A stretch of 37,801 nt of DNA from Actinomycetes bacterium (GCA_030426725.1 JAUHXZ010000022.1:1-37801), one strand, 5' to 3'. Shown: positions 26,543 through 36,783, counted from the stretch's first letter. The notes: a model not told the origin generated them from the sequence alone. Numbers and translations: made by a program.

Positions 26543-26863
26543 ATGGCACGCCGCGTGCACGTGATGCTCGTCGACGATATCGATGGCTCGACCGAAGCGA
26601 GCACCGTCGAATTCTCGCTCGGCAAGGATTCCTACACCATCGACCTGAATGAGAAGAACATCGCGAAGCTCGAAAGTGCTCTCGCGCCGTTCATCGAGAA
26701 GGCGACAAAGACCAGCCGCCGGACCGCCTCGAAGCGGCAGGGCGGCAAGAAGCAGACCGACAACAACGCCATCCGTGAGTGGGCTCGCGCCCAGGGGCGC
26801 AGCGTCTCTGACCGTGGCCGCATCCCGTCGGACATCATCGAAGCCTACGAGGCGGCCCACTGA
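26543..26863 (+). CDS. lsr2: Lsr2 nucleoid-associated protein
   Basis: An H-NS-like protein of 106 residues that bridges DNA and silences AT-rich, often foreign genes in actinobacteria. The N-terminal half (MARRVHVMLVDDIDGS, then EFSLGKDSYTIDL) is the oligomerisation domain. The C-terminal DNA-binding domain ends SVSDRGRIPSDIIEAYEAAH and carries the RGR AT-hook-like triplet that enters the minor groove. The start is fixed by AGGAGG before ATG 26543. It precedes clpC, a frequent pairing in actinobacteria. Confidence 0.96.
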   Translation: MARRVHVMLVDDIDGSTEASTVEFSLGKDSYTIDLNEKNIAKLESALAPFIEKATKTSRRTASKRQGGKKQTDNNAIREWARAQGRSVSDRGRIPSDIIEAYEAAH

Positions 26864-26894
26864 GCCGCAGCAGATCCAGCCGGGCCGGGCGCTG

Positions 26895-26913
26895 GTTTCG
26901 CGGGGGGTGAAAC
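26895..26913 (+). promoter_or_regulatory. Possible ClgR-like operator upstream of clpC
   Basis: GTTTCGCGGGGGGTGAAAC is a near-perfect 7-5-7 inverted repeat (one mismatch). It resembles the GTTCGC-N5-GCGAAC boxes of ClgR, the actinobacterial activator of clp genes. It lies about 85-105 bases before the clpC start. The assignment is inferred. Confidence 0.3.
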
Positions 26914-26998
26914 ACGGAGCATTCGATCCCTGGGCTTCGTTAGTAAGCTAGAAGCGGTTGGCCGTCGCACGTCGGCGGGCAACAGGAGGGAAGACTAA

Positions 26999-29509
<2,511 letters not shown>

Positions 29510-29520
29510 CGACACGATGA

Positions 29521-29548
29521 TGGGGCGGGGCCTGCGGGCTCCGCCCCA
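29521..29548. terminator. Bidirectional terminator after clpC
   Basis: A 12-bp stem with one G-T wobble (TGGGGCGGGGCC and GGCTCCGCCCCA, TGCG loop) lies 11 bases after the clpC stop and 14 bases before the end of the reverse-strand DUF202 gene. It can serve both. Confidence 0.85.
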
Positions 29549-29562
29549 TTGTCATGCCCGGC

Positions 29563-29892
29563 TCACAGCGCCACGAGGAACACCACGAGGGCGGCGATGC
29601 CGGCGACGGACACCGTCGCGGCCACGACCGCCGGCATCAGTCCGTCCGCCAACTGCGACCCGCCGCCGGTGAGGGTGCGGTGCGTGTACGCGTAGCGGCG
29701 CCGCGCCCAGATGCCGATGGTGAGCGACACGGCCAGCCCGAAGAGAGCGAACACCCAGGCCCAGTCCCCGACGGCGGGGGCGATGACCCTCGAGTAGACC
29801 AGGGCCCCGGCGCCCAGCGACAGCGACGTCCTCTGCCAGGCCAGCACGGTGCGCTCGGGCTGGAGCCCGGGGTCGTAGGGCCGCTCGCTCAT
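29563..29892 (-). CDS. DUF202 family membrane protein (second of pair)
   Basis: A 109-residue protein with three hydrophobic segments. It has the DUF202 N-terminal signature PERTVLAWQRTSLSLG, in which charged residues precede the first helix. The function of the family is not established. It overlaps the other DUF202 gene by four bases (ATGA) and is therefore probably co-translated with it. Confidence 0.85.
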   Translation of the reverse strand: MSERPYDPGLQPERTVLAWQRTSLSLGAGALVYSRVIAPAVGDWAWVFALFGLAVSLTIGIWARRRYAYTHRTLTGGGSQLADGLMPAVVAATVSVAGIAALVVFLVAL

Positions 29893-30251
29893 CGCGCGAG
29901 GAAGCCCAGGAACACGAGCACGCCGCTCACCGTCACGGCCCCGGCAACGGGCAGCGCGAACGGGGAGTGGGGCAAGGGAGCGTTGAGGCGCAGCGCCTTC
30001 TCATAGCGGGCCCAGCCCCACCACGCCATGGGCGCGGCCGCGATGCCGGTCAGCATCAGGACGATCGACGCCGCGATCCGGAAGCCGTCGTGCAGACCCA
30101 GACCGAGCACCTCGAGGGCGATCCCTCCGGCCAGCAGGGCGAGAGCGGTGCGGATCCAGGCGAGGAAGGTGCGTTCGTTGGCCAGCGAGAACCGGGCGTC
30201 GGGTTCGTCGCCGGCGGAGTAGACGGACTGCGGGAATCGCTCTCTGGCCAC
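29889..30251 (-). CDS. DUF202 / YidH family membrane protein (first of pair)
   Basis: A 120-residue protein with three hydrophobic segments and the signature ANERTFLAWIRTALALLAGG, close to E. coli YidH. Two adjacent DUF202 genes, as here, are common (yidG-yidH order in E. coli), which suggests a heteromeric membrane complex. The role is not known. The start is ATG 30251, with no clear upstream ribosome-binding site. Confidence 0.85.
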   Translation of the reverse strand: MARERFPQSVYSAGDEPDARFSLANERTFLAWIRTALALLAGGIALEVLGLGLHDGFRIAASIVLMLTGIAAAPMAWWGWARYEKALRLNAPLPHSPFALPVAGAVTVSGVLVFLGFLAR

Positions 30252-30327
30252 CTGCTCACCGTACCGTGGGCCGTCCGCGGGCGGCCGATCGGCAGCCGCC
30301 TGAGCCTGCCGTCGAGCGACGCCGCAC

Positions 30328-30339
30328 TAGGCTGGGACG
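30328..30339 (+). promoter_or_regulatory. Putative leaderless promoter -10 (TAGGCT)
   Basis: TAGGCT (30328-30333) is six bases before GTG 30340, identical in sequence and spacing to the elements before ricT and hpt. Confidence 0.5.
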
Positions 30340-30942
30340 GTGCTGTCGTTCCTCCGCGACGCCTACGGGCGCGCGCTCACCCCGCTGGCGCGCCTGCTGT
30401 TGCGCGCCGGGCTGTCGCCGACGGCGGTGACGGTGACCGGGACGGCGGGCGTCGCGGCCGCGGCCCTGTGGTTCCTGCCGCGGGGGGAGTGGGTCTGGGG
30501 CACCCTCGTCGTCGGTGCGTTGCTGTTGGCCGACGGCCTCGACGGCACCATGGCGAGGCTGGGTGGCCGGGAGACCCGGTTCGGTGCCTTCATCGACTCC
30601 ACGATGGACCGGATCGCCGACGGCGCCGTCTTCGCCGGGATCGCGCTCTGGGCCGGCCCCCGCGACGTAGCGGTGCTGTGGGCGTCGGTGGCCGCGCTGG
30701 TGTTCGGGTTCGCCGTGTCCTACGCCCGGGCCAGGGCGGAGGCGGAGGGCTGGGACGCGTCCGTTGGGGTCTTCGAGCGGGCCGACCGGCTCGTCCTCAC
30801 CGCGGCGGGTGCCCTCGCCACCGGCCTGGGGGCCCCGCTGTGGGTGCTGACGGCCGCCCTCGTCGTGGTGGCTGCGGGCAGCGCGTTCACGGTGTGGCAG
30901 CGCGTCCGCGCGGCCTGGCTGGCTTCCCGGGCCGCCGGCTGA
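30340..30942 (+). CDS. CDP-alcohol phosphatidyltransferase (possibly phosphatidylinositol phosphate synthase)
   Basis: A 200-residue inner-membrane enzyme with the complete CDP-alcohol transferase motif D-x2-D-G-x2-A-R-x8-G-x3-D-x3-D: Asp65, Asp68, Gly69, Ala72-Arg73, Gly82, Asp86, Asp90. It condenses CDP-diacylglycerol with an alcohol acceptor. In actinobacteria the short members of this size are often phosphatidylinositol phosphate synthases or phosphatidylglycerophosphate synthases; the acceptor cannot be decided here, because the usual pimA and acyltransferase neighbours are missing. About five to six hydrophobic segments are visible. It starts at GTG 30340. Confidence 0.88.
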   Translation: MLSFLRDAYGRALTPLARLLLRAGLSPTAVTVTGTAGVAAAALWFLPRGEWVWGTLVVGALLLADGLDGTMARLGGRETRFGAFIDSTMDRIADGAVFAGIALWAGPRDVAVLWASVAALVFGFAVSYARARAEAEGWDASVGVFERADRLVLTAAGALATGLGAPLWVLTAALVVVAAGSAFTVWQRVRAAWLASRAAG

Positions 30943-30990
30943 AGCCGGACCGGGCTCATCGCCCCGCGGACGCCAGCCTTGATGCGCGTT

Positions 30991-31065
30991 GCCTGCGCTA
31001 TTGCGCAGGCGTCCGTCAGCAGGGCCGGCGTCGGGCTTCCGCCCGCGGTGGTCCGCCTCAGGCGG
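30991..31065. terminator. Cluster of three hairpins between convergent genes
   Basis: Three stem-loops lie in the 115-bp gap and at the thiQ stop: GCCTGCGC-TATT-GCGCAGGC (30991-31010), CGGGC-TTCC-GCCCG (31032-31045) and CCGCC-TCA-GGCGG (31053-31065). They sit between the forward phosphatidyltransferase and the reverse thiQ gene and probably terminate both. Confidence 0.6.
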
Positions 31066-32032
31066 GGGTGACCGCGCCCCCGATGAGCCGGACCCGGACC
31101 GTGACCGTGTCGACCCGCTCGGGGGCCGACACCACGGCGCGCTGGCCGTCCGGAAGGCGCACCCCGATCTCCACGTCCTCGACCGTGTAGCCCTGGTCCA
31201 CCACCGGCACCTCGACGCCGGTCTCGTCCAGCACCAGCGAGCTGGGGCCGATGCCGAGCACCGATCCGACCGGCAGTGACCCGGACCAACCCAACTCGTG
31301 GGCCTGGTGCTCGGTGACGAAGGCGCGGAAGCCGAGGAACACCGCGACCTCCTTGGTCGCCGGCTCCCGACGCAGCGCGTCGGGACCGTCGAGCTGCAGC
31401 AGGCGGCCGTCGTGCAGCACCGCGACCGAGTCCGCGACGGTGAACGCCTCCTGATGATCGTGCGTGACGTGAATCGCCGTCGTGTGCGTCTCGCGCAGGA
31501 TGCGGGCCAGGTCCTCGGCGAGGCGGCGACGCAGCCCGGTGTCCAGCGCGGACAGCGGCTCATCCAGCAGCAGGGCTCGCGGCGACGGGGCGAGGGAGCG
31601 CGCGAGCGCTACCCGCTGCGCCTGCCCGCCCGACAGTTCGGTGACACGACGATCTGCGAAGCCGGGCAGGCCGACCAGTTCGAGCATCTCGTCGACGCGC
31701 CGGAGCTGGGCGTCCTTGGCGAGCTTCCGGAGCCCGTAGGCGATGTTCCGGCCCACGGTCATCGTCGGGAACAGCTGCGCGTCCTGGAACACGAGGCCGA
31801 AGTTGCGCCTGTGGACCTTCACGGCGGCGAGGTCCTCACCGTCCCAGCGGACGGCGCCGTCGACGAGGGGCTCGAGACCGGCGACGGCCCGCAGGAGCGT
31901 CGACTTGCCCGACCCGGACGGCCCGAGCAGCGCGACGACCTGTCCCTTGGGGACCGTCAGCGACACGCCCGCCACGGCCGTGACCTGGCCGTACCGCACG
32001 ACCGCGTCCGAGACCTCGAGTCCGGCTACCAC
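31058..32032 (-). CDS. thiQ: Thiamine ABC transporter ATP-binding protein
   Basis: A 324-residue ABC ATPase that powers uptake through ThiP. Motifs are Walker A GPSGSGKST (residues 37-45), the signature LSGGQ (133-137), Walker B LLLDEP (154-159) and the H-loop THDHQEAF. After the ATPase core (about 230 residues) comes an extra C-terminal domain of about 90 residues, TOBE-like, with alternating beta-type sequence. It starts at GTG 32032, overlapping the permease stop by seven bases, and is the last gene of the operon. The thiamine assignment comes from the riboswitch and gene order. Confidence 0.86.
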   Translation of the reverse strand: MVAGLEVSDAVVRYGQVTAVAGVSLTVPKGQVVALLGPSGSGKSTLLRAVAGLEPLVDGAVRWDGEDLAAVKVHRRNFGLVFQDAQLFPTMTVGRNIAYGLRKLAKDAQLRRVDEMLELVGLPGFADRRVTELSGGQAQRVALARSLAPSPRALLLDEPLSALDTGLRRRLAEDLARILRETHTTAIHVTHDHQEAFTVADSVAVLHDGRLLQLDGPDALRREPATKEVAVFLGFRAFVTEHQAHELGWSGSLPVGSVLGIGPSSLVLDETGVEVPVVDQGYTVEDVEIGVRLPDGQRAVVSAPERVDTVTVRVRLIGGAVTPA

Positions 32033-33702
32033 GTCGCCACCTCCCTGGGCCGCACGCGTTCCGCGAGGGCCATCGCGATCCCGGCCAATCCTGCCAGTAC
32101 GACGGAGGCGGCCAGCGCCATCCCGTAGTTGTCCGCCCCCGGGCGCCCGAAGGCCCGGAAGATGAGCACCGGGAGGGTGGGGTTGTCCGGCCGGGCCAGG
32201 AACGACGTGGCCCCGAACTCGCCGAGCGATGTGGCGAACGCGAACCCGACGGCGAGTCCGAGCCCGCGCCCGAGGTGTGGCAGTTCGACGCGGCGCAGGA
32301 CGGCGAACGGGGAGGACCCCAGCGTCGCGGCGGCCTCGAGCTGCCGGGGGTCCACGGCCCGCAGGGTCGGCAGCAATGTCCGCACCACCAGCGGCAGCGC
32401 GACGACCGCCTGGGCGATGGGGATGAGGACGATGCTGGAGCGCAGGTCGAGCGGGGGACGGTTGAGCGTGATGAGGTAGCCGAAGCCGACGGTCACCGCA
32501 CTGACCCCCAGCGGCAGCAGGAACATCGCCTCCAGGGTGGCCAGCGCGTGTCGCGCCCGGCGGCGCCTCGGCCGCCTGGACGCGACGAGCGCGACGAGCA
32601 CTCCGAGCGTGACGGCCAGCCCCGTCGCGGCGGTGGCGGTGACCAGCGACGTGCGCAGCGCGGCCCACAGGCCGGTTCCGAGGCTCGTGTCGGTGGCCAG
32701 GAGGGTGAAGTTGCCGAGGGAGAACTCGCCGCCCGGATGGAGCGCCCGCCACACGAGATCCGCGAGCGGAAGCCCCAGCAGCCCGACGACCACGGCGCCC
32801 GTTACGGCGGCCAGCGGCCAGTCGTGGGACGCCCGGAAGGGGCGTGCCGCCAGGACGTCCGGCTGGAGCTTCAGCGCCCGCGTGAGGTTCCCCTGCGCGC
32901 GCCCTCCCCACCACAGCAGGATGGTCACGATCACCAGCTGCGTGATCGACAGGGCCGCCGCCCCCGGCAGGTCCAGCAGCTGGGTGGTGAGGAACCAGAT
33001 CTCGGTCTCGATCGTGCGGAAGCGGGATTCGCCGAGCACCATGACGATGCCGTAGGACGAGGCGCTGAACAGGAACACCAGCGACCCCGCCGACACCAGC
33101 GCGGGCGCCAGCGCCGGCAGGGTGACGGTGAGGAACACCCGCACCGGCGAGTGCCCCAGCGTGGCGGCCGCGTCGGCCAGCCGGGGGTCGAGCCGCGCCC
33201 AGAACGTGCCGACGGTGCGCACGACGACGGAGTAGTTGAAGAACACCATCGCGGCGAGGATCGCCACCGGGGTGCCGTCCAGGCCGAGTCCGCCGAGGAG
33301 CCCGCCGGGCTGGAGCAGGGAGCCGAACGCGACGCCCACCACCACCGTCGGCAGCACGAAGGGGATCGTGACGGCGGCCCGGAGCTGCGCGCGGCCCGGG
33401 AAGGTCCGGCGGAACAGCAGGGCGGCGCCGGGGACGCCGAGGAGGAGGCACAGCACCGTCGCGGTGGCCGACGACCACAGCGTGAAGCCGACCGCCTGCC
33501 ACGTCCGGCGGGATGTGAACACGGACCGGAACCCGTCGAGGGTCCAGCCGGTGTCGTCGTGGAAGCCCCTGGCCACGAGCGTGGCGGCCGGCCAGGCGAA
33601 GAAAACCACGAGGAACGCGGCGGGGACGGCGGCGGCCAGTGCCCAGGCCGCCGCCCGTCCGGCGCCGCTCAGCTCATGGCGTCGGTCCACGCCCGGATCC
33701 AC
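32026..33702 (-). CDS. thiP: Thiamine ABC transporter permease, two fused permease domains
   Basis: A 558-residue inner-membrane permease built from two fused binding-protein-dependent transport domains of about six helices each. Both carry an EAA-type loop that docks with the ATPase: DAAATLGHSPVRVFLTVTLP in the first half and EAAATLGSSPFAVLRRVELP in the second. Fusion of both halves is the ThiP/FbpB pattern. GTG 33702 is used; GTG 33690 is a second possibility. Either overlaps the end of thiB (22-34 bases), so the two are coupled. Confidence 0.87.
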   Translation of the reverse strand: MDPGVDRRHELSGAGRAAAWALAAAVPAAFLVVFFAWPAATLVARGFHDDTGWTLDGFRSVFTSRRTWQAVGFTLWSSATATVLCLLLGVPGAALLFRRTFPGRAQLRAAVTIPFVLPTVVVGVAFGSLLQPGGLLGGLGLDGTPVAILAAMVFFNYSVVVRTVGTFWARLDPRLADAAATLGHSPVRVFLTVTLPALAPALVSAGSLVFLFSASSYGIVMVLGESRFRTIETEIWFLTTQLLDLPGAAALSITQLVIVTILLWWGGRAQGNLTRALKLQPDVLAARPFRASHDWPLAAVTGAVVVGLLGLPLADLVWRALHPGGEFSLGNFTLLATDTSLGTGLWAALRTSLVTATAATGLAVTLGVLVALVASRRPRRRRARHALATLEAMFLLPLGVSAVTVGFGYLITLNRPPLDLRSSIVLIPIAQAVVALPLVVRTLLPTLRAVDPRQLEAAATLGSSPFAVLRRVELPHLGRGLGLAVGFAFATSLGEFGATSFLARPDNPTLPVLIFRAFGRPGADNYGMALAASVVLAGLAGIAMALAERVRPREVATW

Positions 33703-34706
33703 TCGTCGCGCTGCTCACCGATGACGTCCTGCTCGACGTCGATCGGGTTGTCGGGGAGCATCGCGAACGAGGCCCAGTCCTCGGGCACCGGGGTGCCGGG
33801 GACCACCGGGAACATGTAGAGGTTCTCGGGCGTGGCCGCCTGGACATCGGCGGAGAGCAGGAAGTCGATGTAGGCCCGGGCGGCCTCCTCGTGCTCGGTG
33901 CCGGCGACCACGCCGGCGTACTCGACCTGCCGGAAGCAGGTGTCGAGCAGCGCGACGGTGCTGGACTCGCCGTCGGCGACGGTGAAGGCGGGGGAGGTGG
34001 CATAGGACAGCACCAGCGGCCTCGGGCCTTCGCCCCCGGCGCCGGAGAAGTCGGTGTAGTACGCGTCGGTCCAGCTGGGCGACACCTTGATGCCGTTGTC
34101 CTTGAGCTCCTGCCAGTAGTCGAGGTACCCGTCGCCCTTCTCGCCCACGGTCGCGATGAGGAAGGCGAGTCCCGGCGACGAGGACGCCGGGTTGGTCACC
34201 GACAGCAGGTCCCGGTAGGCGGGGTCGGTCAGGTCGTCGAGCGTGGCGGGGATCTCGAGCCCTTCGGCGTCGAACCACACCTTGTCGGCGTTGATGCACA
34301 CGTCGCCGTAGTCGAAGGGGGTGAGATCGGCGCTCGCGAACTCGTCCGGGACGTCGTCGGCGGCCGGCGACACGTACGGGGACAGGACCCCCTCGTCGCG
34401 GGCGCGGGACGCGAACGTGTTGTCGATCCCGACGACGACGTCGGCCAGCGGCGAGTCCTTGGTCAGGATGAGCTGGTTGACCAGCGCCCCGGAATCGCCG
34501 GGCGTGGTGTAGGTCACCTCGTAGCCGGTGTCGGCCGTGAACTGCGCCGTGAGTTCGTCGGGCAGGGTGAACGCGTCGTGGGTGAACACCGTGATGGCCG
34601 TGGTCTCCGGCTCGGTGGTCCCATTGTCCGCCGCGGTGGCCCCGGTGCAGGCGGCGAGCGACGCGGCCGAAGCCAACGCCGCGACGGCCAGGACAGGTCG
34701 ATACAT
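33669..34706 (-). CDS. thiB: Thiamine ABC transporter substrate-binding lipoprotein
   Basis: A 345-residue periplasmic-type binding protein. A lipobox LAAC with Cys20 ends the signal peptide, so it is membrane-anchored. The body resembles the thiamine/iron-type binding proteins: DAFTLPDELTAQF, SPLADVVVGIDNTF, and TNPASSSPGLAFL. These elements match the TbpA/ThiB group, and the TPP riboswitch upstream supports thiamine or a thiamine phosphate as ligand. It starts at ATG 34706, eight bases after GAGGAG. This ribosome-binding site lies in a hairpin. Confidence 0.9.
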   Translation of the reverse strand: MYRPVLAVAALASAASLAACTGATAADNGTTEPETTAITVFTHDAFTLPDELTAQFTADTGYEVTYTTPGDSGALVNQLILTKDSPLADVVVGIDNTFASRARDEGVLSPYVSPAADDVPDEFASADLTPFDYGDVCINADKVWFDAEGLEIPATLDDLTDPAYRDLLSVTNPASSSPGLAFLIATVGEKGDGYLDYWQELKDNGIKVSPSWTDAYYTDFSGAGGEGPRPLVLSYATSPAFTVADGESSTVALLDTCFRQVEYAGVVAGTEHEEAARAYIDFLLSADVQAATPENLYMFPVVPGTPVPEDWASFAMLPDNPIDVEQDVIGEQRDEWIRAWTDAMS

Positions 34707-34714
34707 GTGAAGTA

Positions 34715-34745
34715 CTCCTCTCGAGGAGGCTCGGCGCACGCCGAG
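34715..34745 (-). promoter_or_regulatory. Expression platform: hairpin hiding the thiB ribosome-binding site
   Basis: On the reverse strand, CTCCTC-GA-GAGGAG (34728-34715) can fold on itself, pairing the Shine-Dalgarno sequence with the bases just upstream. A second hairpin, CTCGGCG-TG-CGCCGAG, lies at 34745-34730. They fall between the riboswitch and the thiB ATG, so TPP may control translation initiation rather than termination. Confidence 0.5.
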
Positions 34746-34754
34746 GAGAAGGTC

Positions 34755-34842
34755 CCACTCCCTACGCCGGTCCTAACCGGGTCAGGTTCGAGGGTCTGCG
34801 GTGGCCCGCACTCTCAGCGCCCCTATGGCGCTCCCCTGTGTG
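34755..34842 (-). ncRNA. TPP riboswitch (THI element)
   Basis: Read on the reverse strand, the region contains the conserved THI-box parts in order: AGGGGAGC, then GCTGAGAGTG, ACCCT, GAACCTGA and the GCGTAGGGA tail. These bind thiamine pyrophosphate. It lies 49-136 bases upstream of the thiB start, so high TPP would repress uptake of thiamine. Read on this strand it starts at about 34842 and ends at about 34755; exact ends are approximate. Confidence 0.92.
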
Positions 34843-34875
34843 CCGTCGAGGATATACCCTGCGCGAAGTGCTGCC

Positions 34876-35913
34876 TCAGGTGGTCTCGGCGATGCGCAGC
34901 ATGGCGTCGCGGACCTGGCGGGCGCGGAGGGGCCCGATGCCCTCCACCTCCATGAGTTCCGTCACCGTCGCGCCGAACAGTTCGGGCAGCGAGAACCGCT
35001 CCACCAGCTTCGTGACGAGCGGCACGGGGAGGCGGCCCACCTTGGTGAGGAGCCGGACGCCGCGCGTCGTCAGGGGTTGCTCCAGGTCCGGGTTGACGCC
35101 GAAGCCGAGCCGCTGGGCCACCAGGTTCGCGCTGAACAGTTCCTCGTCGGAGAAGTTGTGGAGCCTCGTGAGGTCGAACTCGCCGGGACTGTCCAGGTTG
35201 CCGGCGTAGTCCTCGGTGAGCAGGTCCGCGATGCCGTCGAACGCCGACGCGAGGTCCGCGTGCTGCATCGCCACCATGCGCCCCTCGGCGCCGAGGATGT
35301 CGGTGTGGTAGCGCATCTCCACCGACAGGCGGCGGGTGAGTTCGAGCCGGTGGACCACCTGGGTGAGGTAGCGCAGCGTGACCTGTTCGGACAGTTCGAG
35401 GGCGGTGAAGTGTTCCATCAGGTCGTCGAGGCGGGTCACGACCCTCGAGAGGGTCGCCAGGGTCTGGTTGGCCCGGCTGATCACCTGCGGCACGGTCTCC
35501 ACGACGTGCCGGCGCCCTCCGAGGAACAGCGAGATGGTCGACATTGACGCCGAGACGGTCACCACCGGCACGCCGGCGTACTGGGCTGTCCGGTCCGCGG
35601 AGCGGTGGCGGGTGCCGGTCTCGGCTGTCGGCAGGTCCCCGCTCGGGACGAGGTGCACGCCGGCGGCGACGATGTGGCTGAGGTCGTTGGACAGGATGAT
35701 GGCGCCGTCGAGCTTGGCGAGCTCCCTGAGGTTCTGCCCGGTGCACTGCACACCGATCTGGAAACCGCCGGAGGACACCTGCTGGACGCGGGAGTTGTTG
35801 CCGAGGACGATGAGCGCGCCGGTGCGGCCGTGCAGGATCCGGTCGAGGCCCGCGCGCAGCGGCGTCCCCGGCGCGAGCAGCTTCAGATAGCGTCGGACTG
35901 TCGACCTTGGCAC
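34876..35913 (-). CDS. disA: DNA integrity scanning diadenylate cyclase DisA
   Basis: Makes cyclic di-AMP from two ATP and scans DNA for branched structures. The N-terminal DAC domain has the DGA motif (Asp69-Ala71) and RHR (Arg102-Arg104) that form the active site. A helical linker follows, and the C-terminal helix-hairpin-helix region has VEGIGPLRARQVRDAML. About 345 residues is normal. Start GTG 35913 is preceded at five bases by AGGAGG (35924-35919); GTG 35919 overlaps that site and is less likely. The usual neighbour radA is absent. A TAGACT at 35943-35938 may be its -10. Confidence 0.95.
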   Translation of the reverse strand: MPRSTVRRYLKLLAPGTPLRAGLDRILHGRTGALIVLGNNSRVQQVSSGGFQIGVQCTGQNLRELAKLDGAIILSNDLSHIVAAGVHLVPSGDLPTAETGTRHRSADRTAQYAGVPVVTVSASMSTISLFLGGRRHVVETVPQVISRANQTLATLSRVVTRLDDLMEHFTALELSEQVTLRYLTQVVHRLELTRRLSVEMRYHTDILGAEGRMVAMQHADLASAFDGIADLLTEDYAGNLDSPGEFDLTRLHNFSDEELFSANLVAQRLGFGVNPDLEQPLTTRGVRLLTKVGRLPVPLVTKLVERFSLPELFGATVTELMEVEGIGPLRARQVRDAMLRIAETT

Positions 35914-35983
35914 CAGCACCTCCTGTGAGTCCTGCCCAGTCTAGGAGGCGGGAGTGCCAGGTGCAGCGGCCTGCTCCCGGCGT

Positions 35984-36021
35984 TTGACCTTGACGCGGCG
36001 TCAACGTTTACGGTCATGTGC
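35984..36021 (+). promoter_or_regulatory. MerR-type promoter/operator of the HEAT-repeat gene
   Basis: A -35-like TTGACC (35984-35989) and -10 TACGGT (36009-36014) are separated by 19 bp, the unusual spacing of MerR-regulated promoters. The spacer holds a perfect 7-1-7 inverted repeat, TTGACGC-G-GCGTCAA (35990-36004). The -10 is seven bases before ATG 36022, so the mRNA is probably leaderless. A MerR-family gene encoded 0.7 kb downstream on the other strand is the obvious candidate regulator. Confidence 0.75.
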
Positions 36022-36783
36022 ATGACCGAAGTGCAGACCTACATCCAGAACCTCCAGCACGACCAGGCCGACGTCCGGCGGCTCGCCGCCCTCGGGCTGG
36101 GAGCGGCCAGGGACGCCGCCGTGGCGCCCGTGCTGCTCGAGCGCATCCGCGTGGAGGCGCAGTCCTGCGTGCGCGACGATCTGACCTGGGCGCTGGTCCA
36201 GCACGCCGACGCGGCCTCCGAGGACCTGCTCGGCTTGTTGCGCAGCCCGGCCGCCACGGACCGGCGCACCGCCGCCCACGTCCTGAGCAAGATCGGCGAC
36301 CCGGAGCACTTCGCGCCCCTCGCGCCGCTCGTCGCCGACCGGGACAGCGATGTGGCCATCAAGGCCTACCGCGCCGTCGCGAACACCGGGCACGCGGACG
36401 CCCCGGCGACCCTGGCGTCGCGGCTCGGCGACGGCGACGCCCTGCAGCGTGACGCGCTGTCGACCGCCATGCACCGGCTGGGCGCCGCTGCCGTGCCGTC
36501 GCTCGTGGCGGCGCTGTCGGACGGGACCCCCGCGGTGCGGGAGCATGCCGCCGACGCGCTGGGATACCTCGGGGAGGCCGCGGACGCCGCGGCGGACGAC
36601 CTGCTCGCCGCCACCCGCGACGCCGACGCGGAGGTCCGACTGGCCGCCGTGTCCGCGCTGGGGCAGCTCGGCGATCCGGCCGGGTCGGCGCTGTTCGCCG
36701 TCGCCGCCGGCGATGATCCGCTCCTGGCTCAGGTGGCGCGCCGCTTCCTCGATGCACGCGAACCGCTGGCGGCGTCGGCCTGA
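36022..36783 (+). CDS. Stand-alone HEAT-repeat protein
   Basis: A 253-residue protein made almost entirely of HEAT repeats of about 30 residues (pattern VR--A---LG---D), such as DRRTAAHVLSKIGDP, VREHAADALGYLGE and VRLAAVSALGQLGDP. There are about seven repeats and no signal peptide or membrane segment. HEAT solenoids usually mediate protein-protein contacts; a few bacterial relatives (AlkD, phycobilin lyases) bind DNA or act on cofactors. It aligns along its length with the HEAT part of the MerR-family protein encoded convergently next door (for example VRDDLTWALVQH against VREAVTWALTQH). The start ATG 36022 is chosen over ATG 36016, which lies directly at the -10. The function is unknown. 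Confidence 0.85.
   Translation: MTEVQTYIQNLQHDQADVRRLAALGLGAARDAAVAPVLLERIRVEAQSCVRDDLTWALVQHADAASEDLLGLLRSPAATDRRTAAHVLSKIGDPEHFAPLAPLVADRDSDVAIKAYRAVANTGHADAPATLASRLGDGDALQRDALSTAMHRLGAAAVPSLVAALSDGTPAVREHAADALGYLGEAADAAADDLLAATRDADAEVRLAAVSALGQLGDPAGSALFAVAAGDDPLLAQVARRFLDAREPLAASA

Noticed and set aside
32033..33502. An in-frame extension making thiQ an 814-residue protein
   Set aside because: The extra part is the permease gene read in the wrong frame; the true ATPase starts at GTG 32032 with normal ABC N-terminus.
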